A stretch of 64,000 nt of DNA, from assembly GCF_016917755.1 (NCBI RefSeq), contig NZ_CP070326.1, positions 3,038,001 to 3,102,000 on the forward strand, in the 5' to 3' direction. Below the pieces are notes generated by a model. That model saw only the letters and a program-made list of their open reading frames with translations. It made no database searches and was not told the origin of the DNA. The stretch's first letter is position 1. The number at the start of each line of letters is the position of its first letter. The position numbers and the translations under genes were made by a program. Positions 37,444-51,300 of the stretch are shown piece after piece. The DNA comes from Streptomyces noursei. Lineage in GTDB: Bacteria; Actinomycetota; Actinomycetes; Streptomycetales; Streptomycetaceae.

Positions 37444-38559
37444 TCAGGACTTCGCGCCGCCGGCGCTCCCGGCGGCCTTGGCGGAACCGGACGCGGAACC
37501 GTCGGCACGCTCGGCGCCGGTCGCGTCCTCGCCCTTCCCGTCGGCCGGGGCGCCCTTCTTCCCCACGGCCGCGGAGCCCTCGGCGTCCCCGTCGGCGCCC
37601 TCGTCAGCCTTATCGATCTTCTCGGCCTTGTCTGACGTCTCTGACTTCTCGACCTTCTCGGCCGTATCAGCCTTGTCCAGCTTGACGCCCTTGCCGGCTC
37701 CGGTGCCCTCGGCGCCGTTCTGAGCGCCCTCGCCGAGCTGCCACTCCGGCTCGACGATCTCCTCGCGGCCCGGGGCCTTCTTCGACGAGACGATCATGTA
37801 GACGACCGCCAGGACGAAGACGATCAGCGCGGTCCAGACGTTCAGCCGCATGCCCAGGATGTGGTGCGCCTCGTCGACCCGCATGTACTCGATCCAGGCG
37901 CGGCCCGTGCAGTAGGCGGCGACGTAGAGCGCGAAGACCCGGCCGTGGCCGAGGCGGAAGCGCTTGTCCGCCCAGATCACCAGCGCCGCGACGCCCAGGC
38001 ACCACAGGGACTCGTAGAGGAACGTCGGGTGGTAGGTGCCGCCGATGCGGCCGATGGCCGGGTCCGGGTCGATCTTCAGCGCCCACGGGAGGTCGGTGGG
38101 CTTGCCGTACAGCTCCTGGTTGAACCAGTTGCCCCAGCGGCCGATCGCCTGCCCGATGGCCAGGCCCGGCGCCAGCGCGTCGGCGTAGGCCGGCATCGGG
38201 ATGCCCCGGCGGCGGCAGCCGATCCAGGCACCGAGCGCGCCCAGCGCGACCGCGCCCCAGATGCCGAGGCCGCCCTGCCACACCTTGAAGGCGTCGAGCG
38301 GATGGCCGTTCTTGCCGAAGTACGGCTCGTACGTCGTGATGACGTGGTAGAGGCGCCCGCCGACCAGGCCGAAGGGCACCGCCCAGACGGCGATGTCGGC
38401 GACGGTGCCGGTGCGGCCACCGCGCTGCACCCAGCGCCGATTGCCGAGCCAGACGCCGACGAACACGCCGATGATGATGCAGAACGCGTAGCCGCGCAGC
38501 GGGATCGGGCCGAGGTGGACGACACCGACCGACGGGCTGGGAATGAATGCGAGGTCCAT
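37444..38559 (-). CDS. lgt: Prolipoprotein diacylglyceryl transferase
   Basis: 371 residues. Membrane enzyme that transfers diacylglycerol from phosphatidylglycerol to the lipobox Cys of prolipoproteins. Seven hydrophobic segments, RGYAFCIIIGV near the start, the Lgt signature GRWGNWFNQELYG, and HPTFLYESLW. From about residue 265 on there is a ~105-residue hydrophilic tail rich in Lys, Glu, Asp, Ala and Gly with repeated DKAD/EKVEK-type units, probably cytosolic and disordered. Long tails are common in Streptomyces Lgt. Last gene of the minus-strand trp string, after a terminator. Confidence 0.96.
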   Translation of the reverse strand: MDLAFIPSPSVGVVHLGPIPLRGYAFCIIIGVFVGVWLGNRRWVQRGGRTGTVADIAVWAVPFGLVGGRLYHVITTYEPYFGKNGHPLDAFKVWQGGLGIWGAVALGALGAWIGCRRRGIPMPAYADALAPGLAIGQAIGRWGNWFNQELYGKPTDLPWALKIDPDPAIGRIGGTYHPTFLYESLWCLGVAALVIWADKRFRLGHGRVFALYVAAYCTGRAWIEYMRVDEAHHILGMRLNVWTALIVFVLAVVYMIVSSKKAPGREEIVEPEWQLGEGAQNGAEGTGAGKGVKLDKADTAEKVEKSETSDKAEKIDKADEGADGDAEGSAAVGKKGAPADGKGEDATGAERADGSASGSAKAAGSAGGAKS

Positions 38560-38580
38560 GGCAGGACCGACGCTACCGCG

Positions 38581-38610
38581 CCGGGCCGGGTTGACGACAA
38601 CCCGGCCCGG
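38581..38610 (-). terminator. Terminator between dsbA-like gene and lgt
   Basis: Perfect 13-bp arms CCGGGCCGGGTTG (38581-38593) and CAACCCGGCCCGG (38598-38610) with a 4-nt loop, 57 bp after the dsbA-like stop. It probably separates lgt from the upstream transcript. Confidence 0.85.
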
Positions 38611-38666
38611 CAACGGCTGCGTAACGACCCCGTCCGGACGGCGGCCCGTACCGGCCGCCCGGCGGG

Positions 38667-39479
38667 TCAGCCCTTGCCGGGCTGCTTGCCCTTGTTGGCC
38701 TCCAGGACCATCTTCTTGAGCTCGGCCGGGGTGACCCGGCCGCCCTGGACCTGGGCGAGGTCCTTGCCGTTGAGCAGGACGGTCGGGGTGCCGCGGAACC
38801 CGGCGCTGGTGAACGCCTCGTTGGACTTGCGGACGAAGGCGTCGTACCGGCCGTCGTTGACGCACTTGGTGAAGGCGGGCGACGCCAGGCCGCCGACCTT
38901 CCCGGCCAGCTGGATCAGGTACTTCTTGTCGCTGAAGCGGTCCTGCTGCTCGGGCGGCTGGTGGGAGTAGAGGACGTCGTGGTAGTCGCGGAACTTCCCG
39001 GCGTCCTGGGCGCACAGGGCGGCGTTGCCGGCGTTCAGCGAGCCGGAGCCGCCGGCGTTGCCGTCGATGAGGGTGGCGAGGTGGTACTCCACCTTGAGCT
39101 GGCCGGAGTCCTGGAGCTGGTGGATCACCGGGCGGAAGCCGGTCTCGAACTGCTGGCAGGCCGGGCAGCGGAAGTCCTCCCAGACCACGAGGGTGGAGTG
39201 CGCGCCGGGCGCGCCCACCGGGACGGCGGGCTTGTTGCCGTCGCTGGCCTTCTTGGGGAGGGCGAACGCGGTCTCGGCGGTGCTGCCGGACCCGCCGCCG
39301 GAGGACACCCACACGGCGACCCCGCCGGCCACCGCGAGCGCCGCCACCACCGCGCCGCCTACGACGGCCTGGCGGACCCGCCGGGCGCGCGACTTCTCCT
39401 TGATGCGCTGGGCCTGCAGCCGCTCGCGGGCGCTGCTCGTTCCGTCACGGTTCTGGCCGTCTTGGTTCTTCTGGTTCAC
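38667..39479 (-). CDS. DsbA-like thioredoxin-domain protein, membrane-anchored
   Basis: 270 residues from GTG. A basic cytosolic start (ERLQAQRIKEKSRARRVRQ), one membrane segment (about residues 38-58), then an extracytoplasmic thioredoxin fold. The active site CPAC is at residues 105-108 (FRCPACQQF) and the cis-Pro loop is GFRGTPTVLLNG. Two further Cys (LCAQDA, FTKCVNDG) are present. Probably oxidises or isomerises disulfides of secreted proteins. It follows trpA after a hairpin. No clear ribosome site supports the GTG. Confidence 0.9.
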   Translation of the reverse strand: MNQKNQDGQNRDGTSSARERLQAQRIKEKSRARRVRQAVVGGAVVAALAVAGGVAVWVSSGGGSGSTAETAFALPKKASDGNKPAVPVGAPGAHSTLVVWEDFRCPACQQFETGFRPVIHQLQDSGQLKVEYHLATLIDGNAGGSGSLNAGNAALCAQDAGKFRDYHDVLYSHQPPEQQDRFSDKKYLIQLAGKVGGLASPAFTKCVNDGRYDAFVRKSNEAFTSAGFRGTPTVLLNGKDLAQVQGGRVTPAELKKMVLEANKGKQPGKG

Positions 39480-39494
39480 GCCCGTGGACAACGA

Positions 39495-39524
39495 AGCGGA
39501 GGGGCGCAGTCGCACCCCTCCGCT
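39495..39524 (-). terminator. Hairpin after trpA
   Basis: Perfect 10-bp arms AGCGGAGGGG (39495-39504) and CCCCTCCGCT (39515-39524), directly upstream of the dsbA-like start and 35 bp after the trpA stop. Likely trp operon terminator. Confidence 0.75.
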
Positions 39525-39558
39525 CCGAGGTTCGCTCGATCGGACGATCCCGCCGGGG

Positions 39559-40388
39559 TCAGTCCCGGGTCGCGCCGCGCCGGCGCACGCCGTCGCCGAG
39601 TTGGCCGGCGAGGGTCCGCACCGCGGCGAGTCCGGCGTCAATGTCGCCGTCGGCCGCCAGCAGGCACTTGACGAACGCCGAGCCGACGATCACACCGTCG
39701 GCGAAGGCGGCCACCTCACGGGCCTGCTCGGCGTTGGAGACGCCGAGCCCGACGCAGACCGGCAGGTCGGTGGTGGCACGGGTGCGGGCCACCAGGTCCT
39801 CCGCCTCGCGGCCGACGGAGGCGCGGGTGCCGGTGACGCCCATCAGGGAGGCGGCGTAGACGAAGCCGCTGCCGGCCGCGGTGATCTTGGCCAGCCGCTC
39901 GTCCCGGCTGCTCGGCGCCACCACGAAGACGGTGGCCAGGCCGTGCTGCTCGGCGGCCTTCCGCCAGACCTCGGACTCCTCGACCGGGAGGTCCGGCAGG
40001 ATGCAGCCGGCGCCGCCCGCTTCGGCGAGGTCGGCGGCGAACCGCTCGACGCCGTAGCGGTCGACGGGGTTCCAGTACGTCATGCAGAGCACCGGCGCCC
40101 CGGTGGCGGCGTGCACCTCGCGGACCGTGCGGAGCACGTCGGTGATCCGGATGCCGGCGCGCAGCGCGATGTCGTCGGCGGTCTGGATCACCGGGCCGTC
40201 CAGGACCGGGTCGCTGTGCGGCAGCCCGACCTCGACGATGTCGCAGCCGCCGTCCAGCATCTCGGTCATGGCCCGGATGCCGCCGTCGATGGTGGGGAAG
40301 CCGGCCGGGAGGTAGCCGACCAGCGCGGCCCGGTCCTCGGCGCGGGCCTGCGCCAGGACGGACGTCAGGAGTTCGATGTTGCCCGCCA

Positions 40389-40389
<1 letters not shown>
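39559..40389 (-). CDS. trpA: Tryptophan synthase alpha subunit
   Basis: 276 residues. Splits indole-3-glycerol phosphate to indole, which passes to TrpB. Visible motifs include LVGYLPAGFP, DIVEVGLPHSDPVLDGPVIQ with the catalytic acidic residues, GCILPDLPVEE and GVTGTRAS. The ATG shares its A with the TGA of trpB, so the two are coupled. The in-frame GTG one codon earlier is less likely. Confidence 0.96.
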
Positions 40390-41651
<1,262 letters not shown>

Positions 41652-41756
41652 CTGGGCACTCCTCAACCAGGGCGTACCGCCCCGGAGGTCCGGTTTATCG
41701 GGATGAGGTGACGACTGCTGTGCGCAGTGACGCGCCGCCGCTACGGGGACGGCGCC

Positions 41757-41963
41757 TCAGCGCACGGTCCCCGGACGCCATCGCATCCCGTTGATCTGGC
41801 CCGGTTCGGAGCCGATGTGGTACCGGACCCGGCGTCCCCGGATCCGCCGGCCGGGTGCCCGGCAGCCACGGTGCCACGAGGGCAGCGCGTTCGGCGACCC
41901 CCCGCTCGAACGACGTCGCGAGCGGACGAGCTTGGCCACGGGGCGGCGGGGGGCGGCGGTCAT
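41757..41963 (-). CDS. trpM: TrpM-like small protein of the trp cluster
   Basis: 68 residues, very Arg-rich (PSWHRGCRAPGRRIRGRRV) with a C-terminal IGSEPGQINGMRW. It lies between trpC and trpB, the position of the S. coelicolor TrpM gene (SCO2038), a small protein reported to modulate tryptophan synthesis and development. Assignment rests mainly on position, size and the conserved-looking C terminus. ATG start 31 bp after trpC. High isoelectric point predicted. Confidence 0.75.
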   Translation of the reverse strand: MTAAPRRPVAKLVRSRRRSSGGSPNALPSWHRGCRAPGRRIRGRRVRYHIGSEPGQINGMRWRPGTVR

Positions 41964-41994
41964 CTCGGTCTGCCCTGTCCTCGGGTGGCCGGGG

Positions 41995-42804
41995 TCAGTC
42001 CCGGCCGTGCCGGATCGCCGGGTGGGAGCCGGCCGCGACCAGGTCGGCGACCGCGGTCCTGGGGTCCTTGCCGGTGACCAGCGACTCGCCCACCAGGACG
42101 GCGTCGGCGCCCTCGTTGGCGTAGGCGATCAGGTCGTGCGGGCCGCGCACGCCGGACTCGGCGACCTTGACGATGTGGTCGGGGATCTCGGGGGCGACCC
42201 GAGCGAAGGTGCCCCGGTCGACCTCCAGGGTCTTGAGGTTGCGGGCGTTGACCCCGATGATCCGGGCGCCGGCGTCCACCGCGCGCTGCACCTCGTCCTC
42301 GTCGTGCACCTCGACCAGCGGCGTCAGCCCGATCGACTCGGCCCGCTCGATCAGCGAGACCAGCGCCTCCTGCTCCAGCGCCGCGACGATCAGCAGCACG
42401 AGGTCGGCGCCGTAGGCCCGGGCCTCCCAGAGCTGGTAGGCGGTGACGATGAAGTCCTTGCGCAGGACCGGGATGTCCACCTTGGCGCGGACGGCTTCCA
42501 GGTCGGCCAGCGAGCCGCCGAACCGGCGCTGCTCGGTGAGGACGGAGATCACCGCGGCGCCGCCCGCCTCGTAGTCGGCGGCCAGGCCCGCGGGGTCGGC
42601 GATCGCGGCCAGCGCGCCCTTGGACGGGCTGGAGCGCTTGACCTCGCAGATCACCCGGACGCCCTCGCCCTTCAGCGCGGCGACGCCGTCCTTGGCCGGT
42701 CGCGCCTTGCGGGCCCGTTCCTTGAGCTCGTCGAGGCCGACGCGCGCCTGCCGCTCTGCGAGGTCGGCGCGGACTCCGTCGATGATCTCATCGAGCACGC
42801 TCAC
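41995..42804 (-). CDS. trpC: Indole-3-glycerol phosphate synthase
   Basis: 269 residues from GTG with AGGAGG 9 nt upstream. Single-domain TIM barrel that closes the ring to indole-3-glycerol phosphate. Motifs [33 protein letters not shown] and VAESGV. There is no fused TrpF domain, consistent with PriA supplying that activity. A ~200-bp gap upstream probably contains a promoter; no Trp-rich leader peptide was found. Confidence 0.97.
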   Translation of the reverse strand: MSVLDEIIDGVRADLAERQARVGLDELKERARKARPAKDGVAALKGEGVRVICEVKRSSPSKGALAAIADPAGLAADYEAGGAAVISVLTEQRRFGGSLADLEAVRAKVDIPVLRKDFIVTAYQLWEARAYGADLVLLIVAALEQEALVSLIERAESIGLTPLVEVHDEDEVQRAVDAGARIIGVNARNLKTLEVDRGTFARVAPEIPDHIVKVAESGVRGPHDLIAYANEGADAVLVGESLVTGKDPRTAVADLVAAGSHPAIRHGRD

Positions 42805-43003
42805 GCGAGCGGCCTCCTATCTGCACGGTGGAGGTGGACAGCGACCTGTGGGACTCAACCACTGCCCCGGCCGGTTCTCCGATGGTATCCGCCGCCGGGG
42901 TCAGGTCCCGCATCCGGTTGACCGTGATCCCAGAACCTGGACATCTCCGGGATTCCCGGTGGTTCGCCCCGGGGGCGAGCCGGGCCGCACCGCGCGCCGC
43001 GCC

Positions 43004-43504
43004 TCACGGGCGCAGCCCGGCGCCGAAGGGGAGGTTGCGGACGACCGTGAAGGCCAGCAGCAGGGCGCCCAGCGCCCACCAGTGGGCCGGTCGGGGCCGC
43101 GGACCCGCGGTGGGCCGCCCGCGCGCCGCGCGGGCCAGCCAGACCAGCCAGAAGAGCGCGAACGCGACGTACCCGGCCACCGCGGGGGCGTTGGCGGCGA
43201 GCGCCGCGAGCAGGTCGCCGTGCGCGATGGCGTGCGCGCTGCGCAGCCCGCCGCAGGCCGGACAGAGCAGGCCGGTGAGGTGCCGCAGCGGGCAGACCGG
43301 GTAGTGGCCGGGTTCGTTGGGGTCGATCACGCCGACCCAGGTGAAGGCGGCGGCCACCGCCGCCAGGGCGCCGACCGGTGCCGCGAGCCGGCGCACCGGG
43401 CCGCGGGAGACGTCCGGTCGCAGCGGGACCACGGGATCGCTCACGGTGCCGATGGTGCTACCGGACGCGAGAAGGCGCAGCTTCTCGGCCGCCGTACGGG
43501 GCAC
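43004..43504 (-). CDS. DUF2752 membrane protein of the trp cluster
   Basis: 166 residues from GTG at 43504; a GTG at 43444 is also possible and no ribosome site decides. DUF2752 signature: CPLRHLTGLLCPACGGLRSAHAIAHGDLLAAL, with four Cys and a His that may bind metal or heme. About three membrane helices. Function unknown. Confidence 0.82.
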   Translation of the reverse strand: MPRTAAEKLRLLASGSTIGTVSDPVVPLRPDVSRGPVRRLAAPVGALAAVAAAFTWVGVIDPNEPGHYPVCPLRHLTGLLCPACGGLRSAHAIAHGDLLAALAANAPAVAGYVAFALFWLVWLARAARGRPTAGPRPRPAHWWALGALLLAFTVVRNLPFGAGLRP

Positions 43505-43571
43505 GGGTCGTGCGGGGGCACGGGCCGTACGCGGCGGGAAGCAGCGCCTTCGGGTTCCCGACGAGCGGGGC

Positions 43572-43814
43572 TCAGCCCTCCTGGGGCTGGGCCTTGGCCG
43601 GGGCGACCTTGGCGGAGCGCTTGGGCTCCTGGCCCATACCGGCGGCGCGCATCAGGCCACCCACGACGGCACCGGCGGCGATCAGCACCATGCCCGCCCA
43701 GAAGCCGGCCACGTTGGCCATCACGATGAAGGCACCGGCCACACAGAAGCCGATGAACGCGATGATGACGCCGGTCCAGGCGGCGGGGGTGTGTCCGTGG
43801 CCACTGCTCGACAT
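43572..43814 (-). CDS. HGxxPAAW-type small membrane protein
   Basis: 80 residues. Begins with SSSGHGHTPAAW, the signature of a small actinobacterial family, then two membrane helices and a basic Lys/Ala/Pro tail. Located between two other uncharacterised trp-cluster membrane proteins. Function unknown. ATG with GAGGAG 6-7 nt upstream. Confidence 0.85.
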   Translation of the reverse strand: MSSSGHGHTPAAWTGVIIAFIGFCVAGAFIVMANVAGFWAGMVLIAAGAVVGGLMRAAGMGQEPKRSAKVAPAKAQPQEG

Positions 43815-43899
43815 GGAGTGCTCCTCGTTGCTCTGTCGCGCCGGGGTCCGGGCGCGCGAATGTCGTCGTCCATTGTCACCGATGCCGGACGGGACCCTC

Positions 43900-44553
43900 T
43901 TACCGGGTGGGGTCCTCGCCGCGGTCCAGGGACTTCCAGATCTCCTCGGGGCGCTCCAGGTCCGGCGCCGCCGGGGCGCGCCGCGGGCCGCGGGCGCCGC
44001 CGGGGGTGCGCTCGTACCGGCCCGACATCGCGGGCCAGGAGCGGCCGAAGACCAGGGCCAGCACCCCGGCCAGGAGCAGCAGCAGGCCGCCGGCGGCAGC
44101 CACCCAGGGCCAGACGGTGTGGGTGACGTGATGCACATCGGCGCCGGCCAGGCCGACCGCGTCGGCGGCCTTCTCGCGCAGCGCCGAGGTGTCGGCGTTG
44201 CCGAGCGCGGCGGCGACGATGACGCCCAGGCCGCTGAGGGCCAGCAGCGCGGCGACCACGATCCGGCCGACCCGGCGGACCGCGAAGACCGCGACCAGGG
44301 CGGCCAGGCCGACCACCGCCAGCGCGCCGGGCACCCCGGTCACGTCGGCGCCGGTCACGGTGCGCGGCAGTTCGCCCTGGGCCAGCACCGCGGTGCCCCG
44401 GGCCCAGATGCGGCCGGAGGCCAGCAGCGCCAGGCCGGCGCCGGCGGCGCCGAGCAGCAGCGCCAGGGCGAGGGAGCGCTTGGCGCTGCGCGCGGGCCGG
44501 GCCGGGGTCGGGGCCGGCTCGGTGTCGGTACGGGGCTGGGGTGCGGCACTCAC
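43900..44553 (-). CDS. TIGR02234-family membrane protein associated with trp genes
   Basis: 217 residues. Four membrane helices with a large loop, matching the trp-region conserved membrane protein family (TIGR02234), which sits between trpE and trpC in many actinobacteria. The N and C termini are Arg/Pro-rich and probably cytosolic. I took the GTG at 44553; a GTG three codons upstream is equally possible. Role unknown; a link to tryptophan export, uptake or sensing is only guesswork from the context. Confidence 0.82.
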   Translation of the reverse strand: MSAAPQPRTDTEPAPTPARPARSAKRSLALALLLGAAGAGLALLASGRIWARGTAVLAQGELPRTVTGADVTGVPGALAVVGLAALVAVFAVRRVGRIVVAALLALSGLGVIVAAALGNADTSALREKAADAVGLAGADVHHVTHTVWPWVAAAGGLLLLLAGVLALVFGRSWPAMSGRYERTPGGARGPRRAPAAPDLERPEEIWKSLDRGEDPTR

Positions 44554-44608
44554 GCGTACCACTATCGCCTACCGGCCGGGGCGGGCCGGCGCGCGGGGGT
44601 GCGCGGGA

Positions 44609-46144
<1,536 letters not shown>

Positions 46145-46155
46145 GGCAGCGGAGC

Positions 46156-46575
46156 TTACTGGGAAGGGTGGGTGGGAGAGGAGGCGCCGGCGGGGGTCGC
46201 GGCGGCCAGCACGTCCTCGTCGAAGCAGGTGCGGGCGCCGGTGTGGCAGGCGGCGCCGACCTGGTCGACCTTGACCAGGACGGTGTCGGCGTCGCAGTCC
46301 AGGGCGACGGACTTGACGTACTGGGCGTGCCCGGAGGTGTCGCCCTTGACCCAGTACTCCTGGCGGCTGCGGGACCAGTAGGTGCAGCGGCCGGTGGTGA
46401 GGGTGCGGTGCAGCGCCTCGTCGTCCATCCAGCCGAGCATCAGCACCTCGCCGGTGTCGTACTGCTGGGCGATGGCCGGGAACAGGCCGTCGGCGCCGCG
46501 CTTGAGGCGGGCGGCGACGGCGGGGTCCAGACCGGGGGTGGTGGGATCGGGGGTGGTGGCGCGGCTGCTGGTCAT
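46156..46575 (-). CDS. hisI: Phosphoribosyl-AMP cyclohydrolase
   Basis: 139 residues. Third step of histidine synthesis; zinc enzyme. Motifs [56 protein letters not shown] with metal-binding Asp and Cys, and ARTCF. Separated from the other his genes by about 5.6 kb and placed directly before trpE. Its ATG is 32 bp from a divergent small gene, so the promoter must overlap that gene's start. Confidence 0.96.
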   Translation of the reverse strand: MTSSRATTPDPTTPGLDPAVAARLKRGADGLFPAIAQQYDTGEVLMLGWMDDEALHRTLTTGRCTYWSRSRQEYWVKGDTSGHAQYVKSVALDCDADTVLVKVDQVGAACHTGARTCFDEDVLAAATPAGASSPTHPSQ

Positions 46576-46607
46576 GGGTCCATTGTGCCGTGCGGCATCC
46601 TGCTGGA

Positions 46608-46826
46608 ATGGAACAGCAGCCGCCCCCGGACGCAGGCACGGCTCCGCGCGCTCCCGGCTCCGGGGAGACCTCCGGCGCCGGGCCGGGCGGTGCCGCGCGC
46701 CCCGCCGCGCCACGGCCGCCGGACCCGGACCGGGTGGCGAAGGTGGCGCTGCGGGTGATGGTGGCGGTGTTCGCGGCGGCGCTGGTGGCCGCGGTGGTGG
46801 TGGGGGTGCTGGTGCTGCGGGGGTGA
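46608..46826 (+). CDS. Small single-pass membrane protein, unknown
   Basis: 72 residues. Pro/Ala/Gly-rich N-terminal 45 residues, then one hydrophobic helix ([24 protein letters not shown]) near the C terminus. ATG chosen as the second in frame; the ribosome site is weak. Divergent from hisI. No family recognised; codon bias at third positions supports it being real. Confidence 0.5.
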   Translation: MEQQPPPDAGTAPRAPGSGETSGAGPGGAARPAAPRPPDPDRVAKVALRVMVAVFAAALVAAVVVGVLVLRG

Positions 46827-46916
46827 CGGTGGCCGCACGGCGCGGTGGGGCCCCGCCCGGTGGTGAGGGGGGTGTGCGCCGTGGCAGGCCGGGCGGGGCA
46901 GTCGTAGGCTGGCCGT

Positions 46917-47549
46917 ATGTCGACCCATGCGAAGCGTGAACGGCTCCTTCTGGCCGACTTGTTGGAGAGCGCGGGCCCCGAGGCGCCGACGCTGTGCGAG
47001 GGCTGGACGACGCGGGATCTGGCCGCGCACGTGGTGGTGCGCGAGCGGCGCGCCGACGCGTCCGCGGGGATCGTGGTCAAGCCGCTGGCGGCGCGGCTCG
47101 CGCGGGTGCAGGCCGAGTTCGCGGCGAAGCCGTACGAGGAGCTGCTCCAGCTCATCAGGACCGGTCCGCCGAAGATGTCCCCGTTCGCACTCAAGCAGGT
47201 CGACGAGGCGTCCAACACCGTGGAGTTCTACGTCCACGCCGAGGACGTGCGGCGGGCCCAGCCGGACTGGTCGCCGCGCGAGCTGGACCCGGTCTTCGCG
47301 GACGCGCTGTGGGTGCGGCTGGAGCGGGCGGCCCGGGTTCTGGGCCGGAAGGCGCCGGTGGGGGTGGTGCTGCGGCGGCCGGACGGGCAGACCGCGGTGG
47401 CGCACCGGGGCACCCCGGTGGTGACGGTCACCGGTGAGCCGGGCGAGCTGACGCTGTTCGCCTTCGGCCGGCTGGACGCGGCGAAGGTGGAGCTGGACGG
47501 GGACGAGGACGCGGTGGCGAAGCTGCGGGCGGCGCAGCTGGGGGTCTGA
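46917..47549 (+). CDS. TIGR03085-family metal-binding protein
   Basis: 210 residues. DinB/mycothiol-dependent-maleylpyruvate-isomerase-like helical bundle: [19 protein letters not shown] holds the first His, and [15 protein letters not shown] the second with an acidic residue. Members of this actinobacterial family may use mycothiol, but the substrate is unknown. ATG start. A hairpin overlapping the convergent LysR stop ends the transcript. Confidence 0.87.
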   Translation: MSTHAKRERLLLADLLESAGPEAPTLCEGWTTRDLAAHVVVRERRADASAGIVVKPLAARLARVQAEFAAKPYEELLQLIRTGPPKMSPFALKQVDEASNTVEFYVHAEDVRRAQPDWSPRELDPVFADALWVRLERAARVLGRKAPVGVVLRRPDGQTAVAHRGTPVVTVTGEPGELTLFAFGRLDAAKVELDGDEDAVAKLRAAQLGV

Positions 47550-47582
47550 TCTCGGGGTGCGCCGGCCCCTGACCTGGGGTGT

Positions 47583-47621
47583 GCCCTGAGGCGCCGGCTG
47601 CGCGAGCGCGCCCCTCAGGGC
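47583..47621. terminator. Terminator between TIGR03085 gene and lysR
   Basis: Arms GCCCTGAGG (47583-47591) and CCTCAGGGC (47613-47621), with further GC pairs inside the loop. It includes the TGA of the convergent LysR gene. Confidence 0.65.
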
Positions 47622-48514
47622 GTGCCGTCCGCCAGGTGTGCGCGCAGGATGCGGTCCAGTTCGCGGGCGGCGCGCGGCGGTGAGACGTCGCCGCGGTGCG
47701 CGACCGAGACCACCCGGTGCATGCCGGGGGTGGCGAACGGGGTGACGCGCAGCCCGGAGCGCTCGGCGACCATGCTGGGCACGACGGCGATGCCGAGCCC
47801 GGCCCGGACGAAGCCGAGGACGGCGTCCATCTCGCCGCCCTCGACGGTGAAGGTCGGTTCGAAGCCGGCCGCGCGGCACGCGGCGGTGGTGAATTCCCGC
47901 AGGTCGTAGCCGCGGCGGAACATCGCCAGCGGACGGCCGCGGAGGTCCTCGACGCGGATCCGGGTGCGCCGGCCGGCCACCGGTGCCGGGCGGCCCGGGG
48001 CGGAGACCACCACCAGTTCCTCGCGCAGCAGCTCCGCGGTGGCCAGCGCCGGCGCCTGGCCGGGCAGCGGGGTGATGATCAGCGCCAGGTCCAGCTCGCC
48101 GTCGGCCAGGGCCCGGACGAGGTCCTGGGAGCCGTCCTCGCTGACGATCAGGTCGACGCCCGGGTAGGTGGCGTGGAAGGCGCTCAGCACGTCCGGGACG
48201 AGGCTGGCGCAGAGGCTGGGCGGGGCGCCGAGGCGGAGCCGGCCGCGGCGCAGCTGGGCGACCTCCTGGACCTCGCGGCGGGCGGTCTCGGTGTCGGCGA
48301 GGATCCGGCGGGCCAGCGGCAGCAGGGTCTCGCCGGCGTCGGTGAGGGTGATGTGGCCGCGGGCGCGGTGGAACAGCTCGGCGCCCAACTCCCGTTCCAG
48401 GGCGCGGATCTGCTGGGAGAGCGAGGGCTGGGCGACGTGTTCGCGTTCGGCGGCGCGGGTGAAGTGGCGGGTGTCGGCCACGGCCGTGAAGTAGCGGAGC
48501 TGCTGCAACTGCAT
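47615..48514 (-). CDS. LysR-family transcriptional regulator
   Basis: 299 residues. The N-terminal HTH reads QQLRYFTAVADTRHFTRAAEREHVAQPSLSQQIRALE. The effector domain follows with RLRLGAPPSL, ALADGELDLALI and a C-terminal GLGIAVVPSMVAE. It is divergent from sdhCAB across a 95-bp gap holding a T-N11-A dyad, the usual LysR operator form, so it probably regulates that respiratory operon and itself. Effector unknown. Confidence 0.94.
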   Translation of the reverse strand: MQLQQLRYFTAVADTRHFTRAAEREHVAQPSLSQQIRALERELGAELFHRARGHITLTDAGETLLPLARRILADTETARREVQEVAQLRRGRLRLGAPPSLCASLVPDVLSAFHATYPGVDLIVSEDGSQDLVRALADGELDLALIITPLPGQAPALATAELLREELVVVSAPGRPAPVAGRRTRIRVEDLRGRPLAMFRRGYDLREFTTAACRAAGFEPTFTVEGGEMDAVLGFVRAGLGIAVVPSMVAERSGLRVTPFATPGMHRVVSVAHRGDVSPPRAARELDRILRAHLADGTP

Positions 48515-48534
48515 AAGAGGAATATAAAGCAGCG

Positions 48535-48549
48535 ATAGGGACAGCCTAT
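48535..48549. promoter_or_regulatory. LysR-type T-N11-A dyad ATAGGGACAGCCTAT
   Basis: Arms ATAGG (48535-48539) and CCTAT (48545-48549) around GACAG fit the LysR T-N11-A rule. It lies 21 bp upstream of the lysR start and about 60 bp upstream of sdhC. Confidence 0.6.
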
Positions 48550-48609
48550 GGAGATCAGCTGGACCATGTCTTGGACCGATCGGGTCGTTCGGCCCTAGCG
48601 TCCGGAGTC

Positions 48610-49350
48610 ATGGCACTGGCAACGCGGACGGACCGACGGCCGTCGTCGCATCAGCGCAGGGGCGGTGGTCGGCCTCCGGGCGGGCGCACCCTGTGGGACA
48701 GCTCCGTCGGCAAGAAGACGGTCATGGCCGTCAGCGGCGTGATCATGCTGCTGTACCTGGTCGCCCATGTGATCGGCAACCTCAAGATCTTCTTCGGTCC
48801 CGGGGAGTTCAACCACTACGCGCACTGGCTGCGCACCGTCGGCGAACCCTTCATGCACTACGAGTGGACGCTGTGGCTGGTCCGCGTCGTGCTGGTCGTC
48901 GCCGTGGTCGCGCACGCCGTCTCCGCGTACCAGCTCAGCCGCCGCGACATCAGGGCGCGCCCCACCGGGTACGTCCACAAGAAGCCCCGGGCGAGCTACG
49001 CCACCCGCACCATGCGCTGGGGCGGGATCATCCTCGGCCTGTTCATCGTCTGGCACATCCTCGACCTGACCACCGGCACCGTGCACCCGGGCGGCTTCCA
49101 GCCGGGCCACCCGTACCAGAACGTCGTGGACACCTTCTCCACCTGGTACGGCAACGTCATCTACCTCGTCGCGATGCTCGCTCTCGGCCTGCACGTCCGG
49201 CACGGCTTCTGGAGCGCCGCGCAGACCCTCGGCGCCGGCAGCCGGAGCCGCGACCGCCTCCTGAAGACCGTGGCGAACCTGCTCGCGCTGGTGCTGACCG
49301 CGGGCTTCATCGCCGTCCCCGTCGGCGTCATGACCGGATTGGTGAGCTGA
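48610..49350 (+). CDS. sdhC: Succinate dehydrogenase cytochrome b subunit
   Basis: 246 residues from the ATG with GGAG 3 nt upstream. Single membrane anchor of the b558 type (TIGR02046): five membrane helices with His residues in YLVAHVIGN, WHILDL and GLHVRHGFW likely to bind two hemes. It anchors SdhAB and passes electrons to menaquinone. First gene of sdhCAB; sdhA starts 3 bp after its stop. Confidence 0.94.
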   Translation: MALATRTDRRPSSHQRRGGGRPPGGRTLWDSSVGKKTVMAVSGVIMLLYLVAHVIGNLKIFFGPGEFNHYAHWLRTVGEPFMHYEWTLWLVRVVLVVAVVAHAVSAYQLSRRDIRARPTGYVHKKPRASYATRTMRWGGIILGLFIVWHILDLTTGTVHPGGFQPGHPYQNVVDTFSTWYGNVIYLVAMLALGLHVRHGFWSAAQTLGAGSRSRDRLLKTVANLLALVLTAGFIAVPVGVMTGLVS

Positions 49351-49353
49351 CCC

Positions 49354-51296
<1,943 letters not shown>

Positions 51297-51300
<4 letters not shown>

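Noticed and set aside
42805..42960. Possible Trp-rich leader peptide upstream of trpC
   Set aside because: The only short frame has one Trp codon and no attenuator-type alternative hairpins.
46145..46155. Attenuator before trpE
   Set aside because: Only 11 bp separate hisI and trpE.
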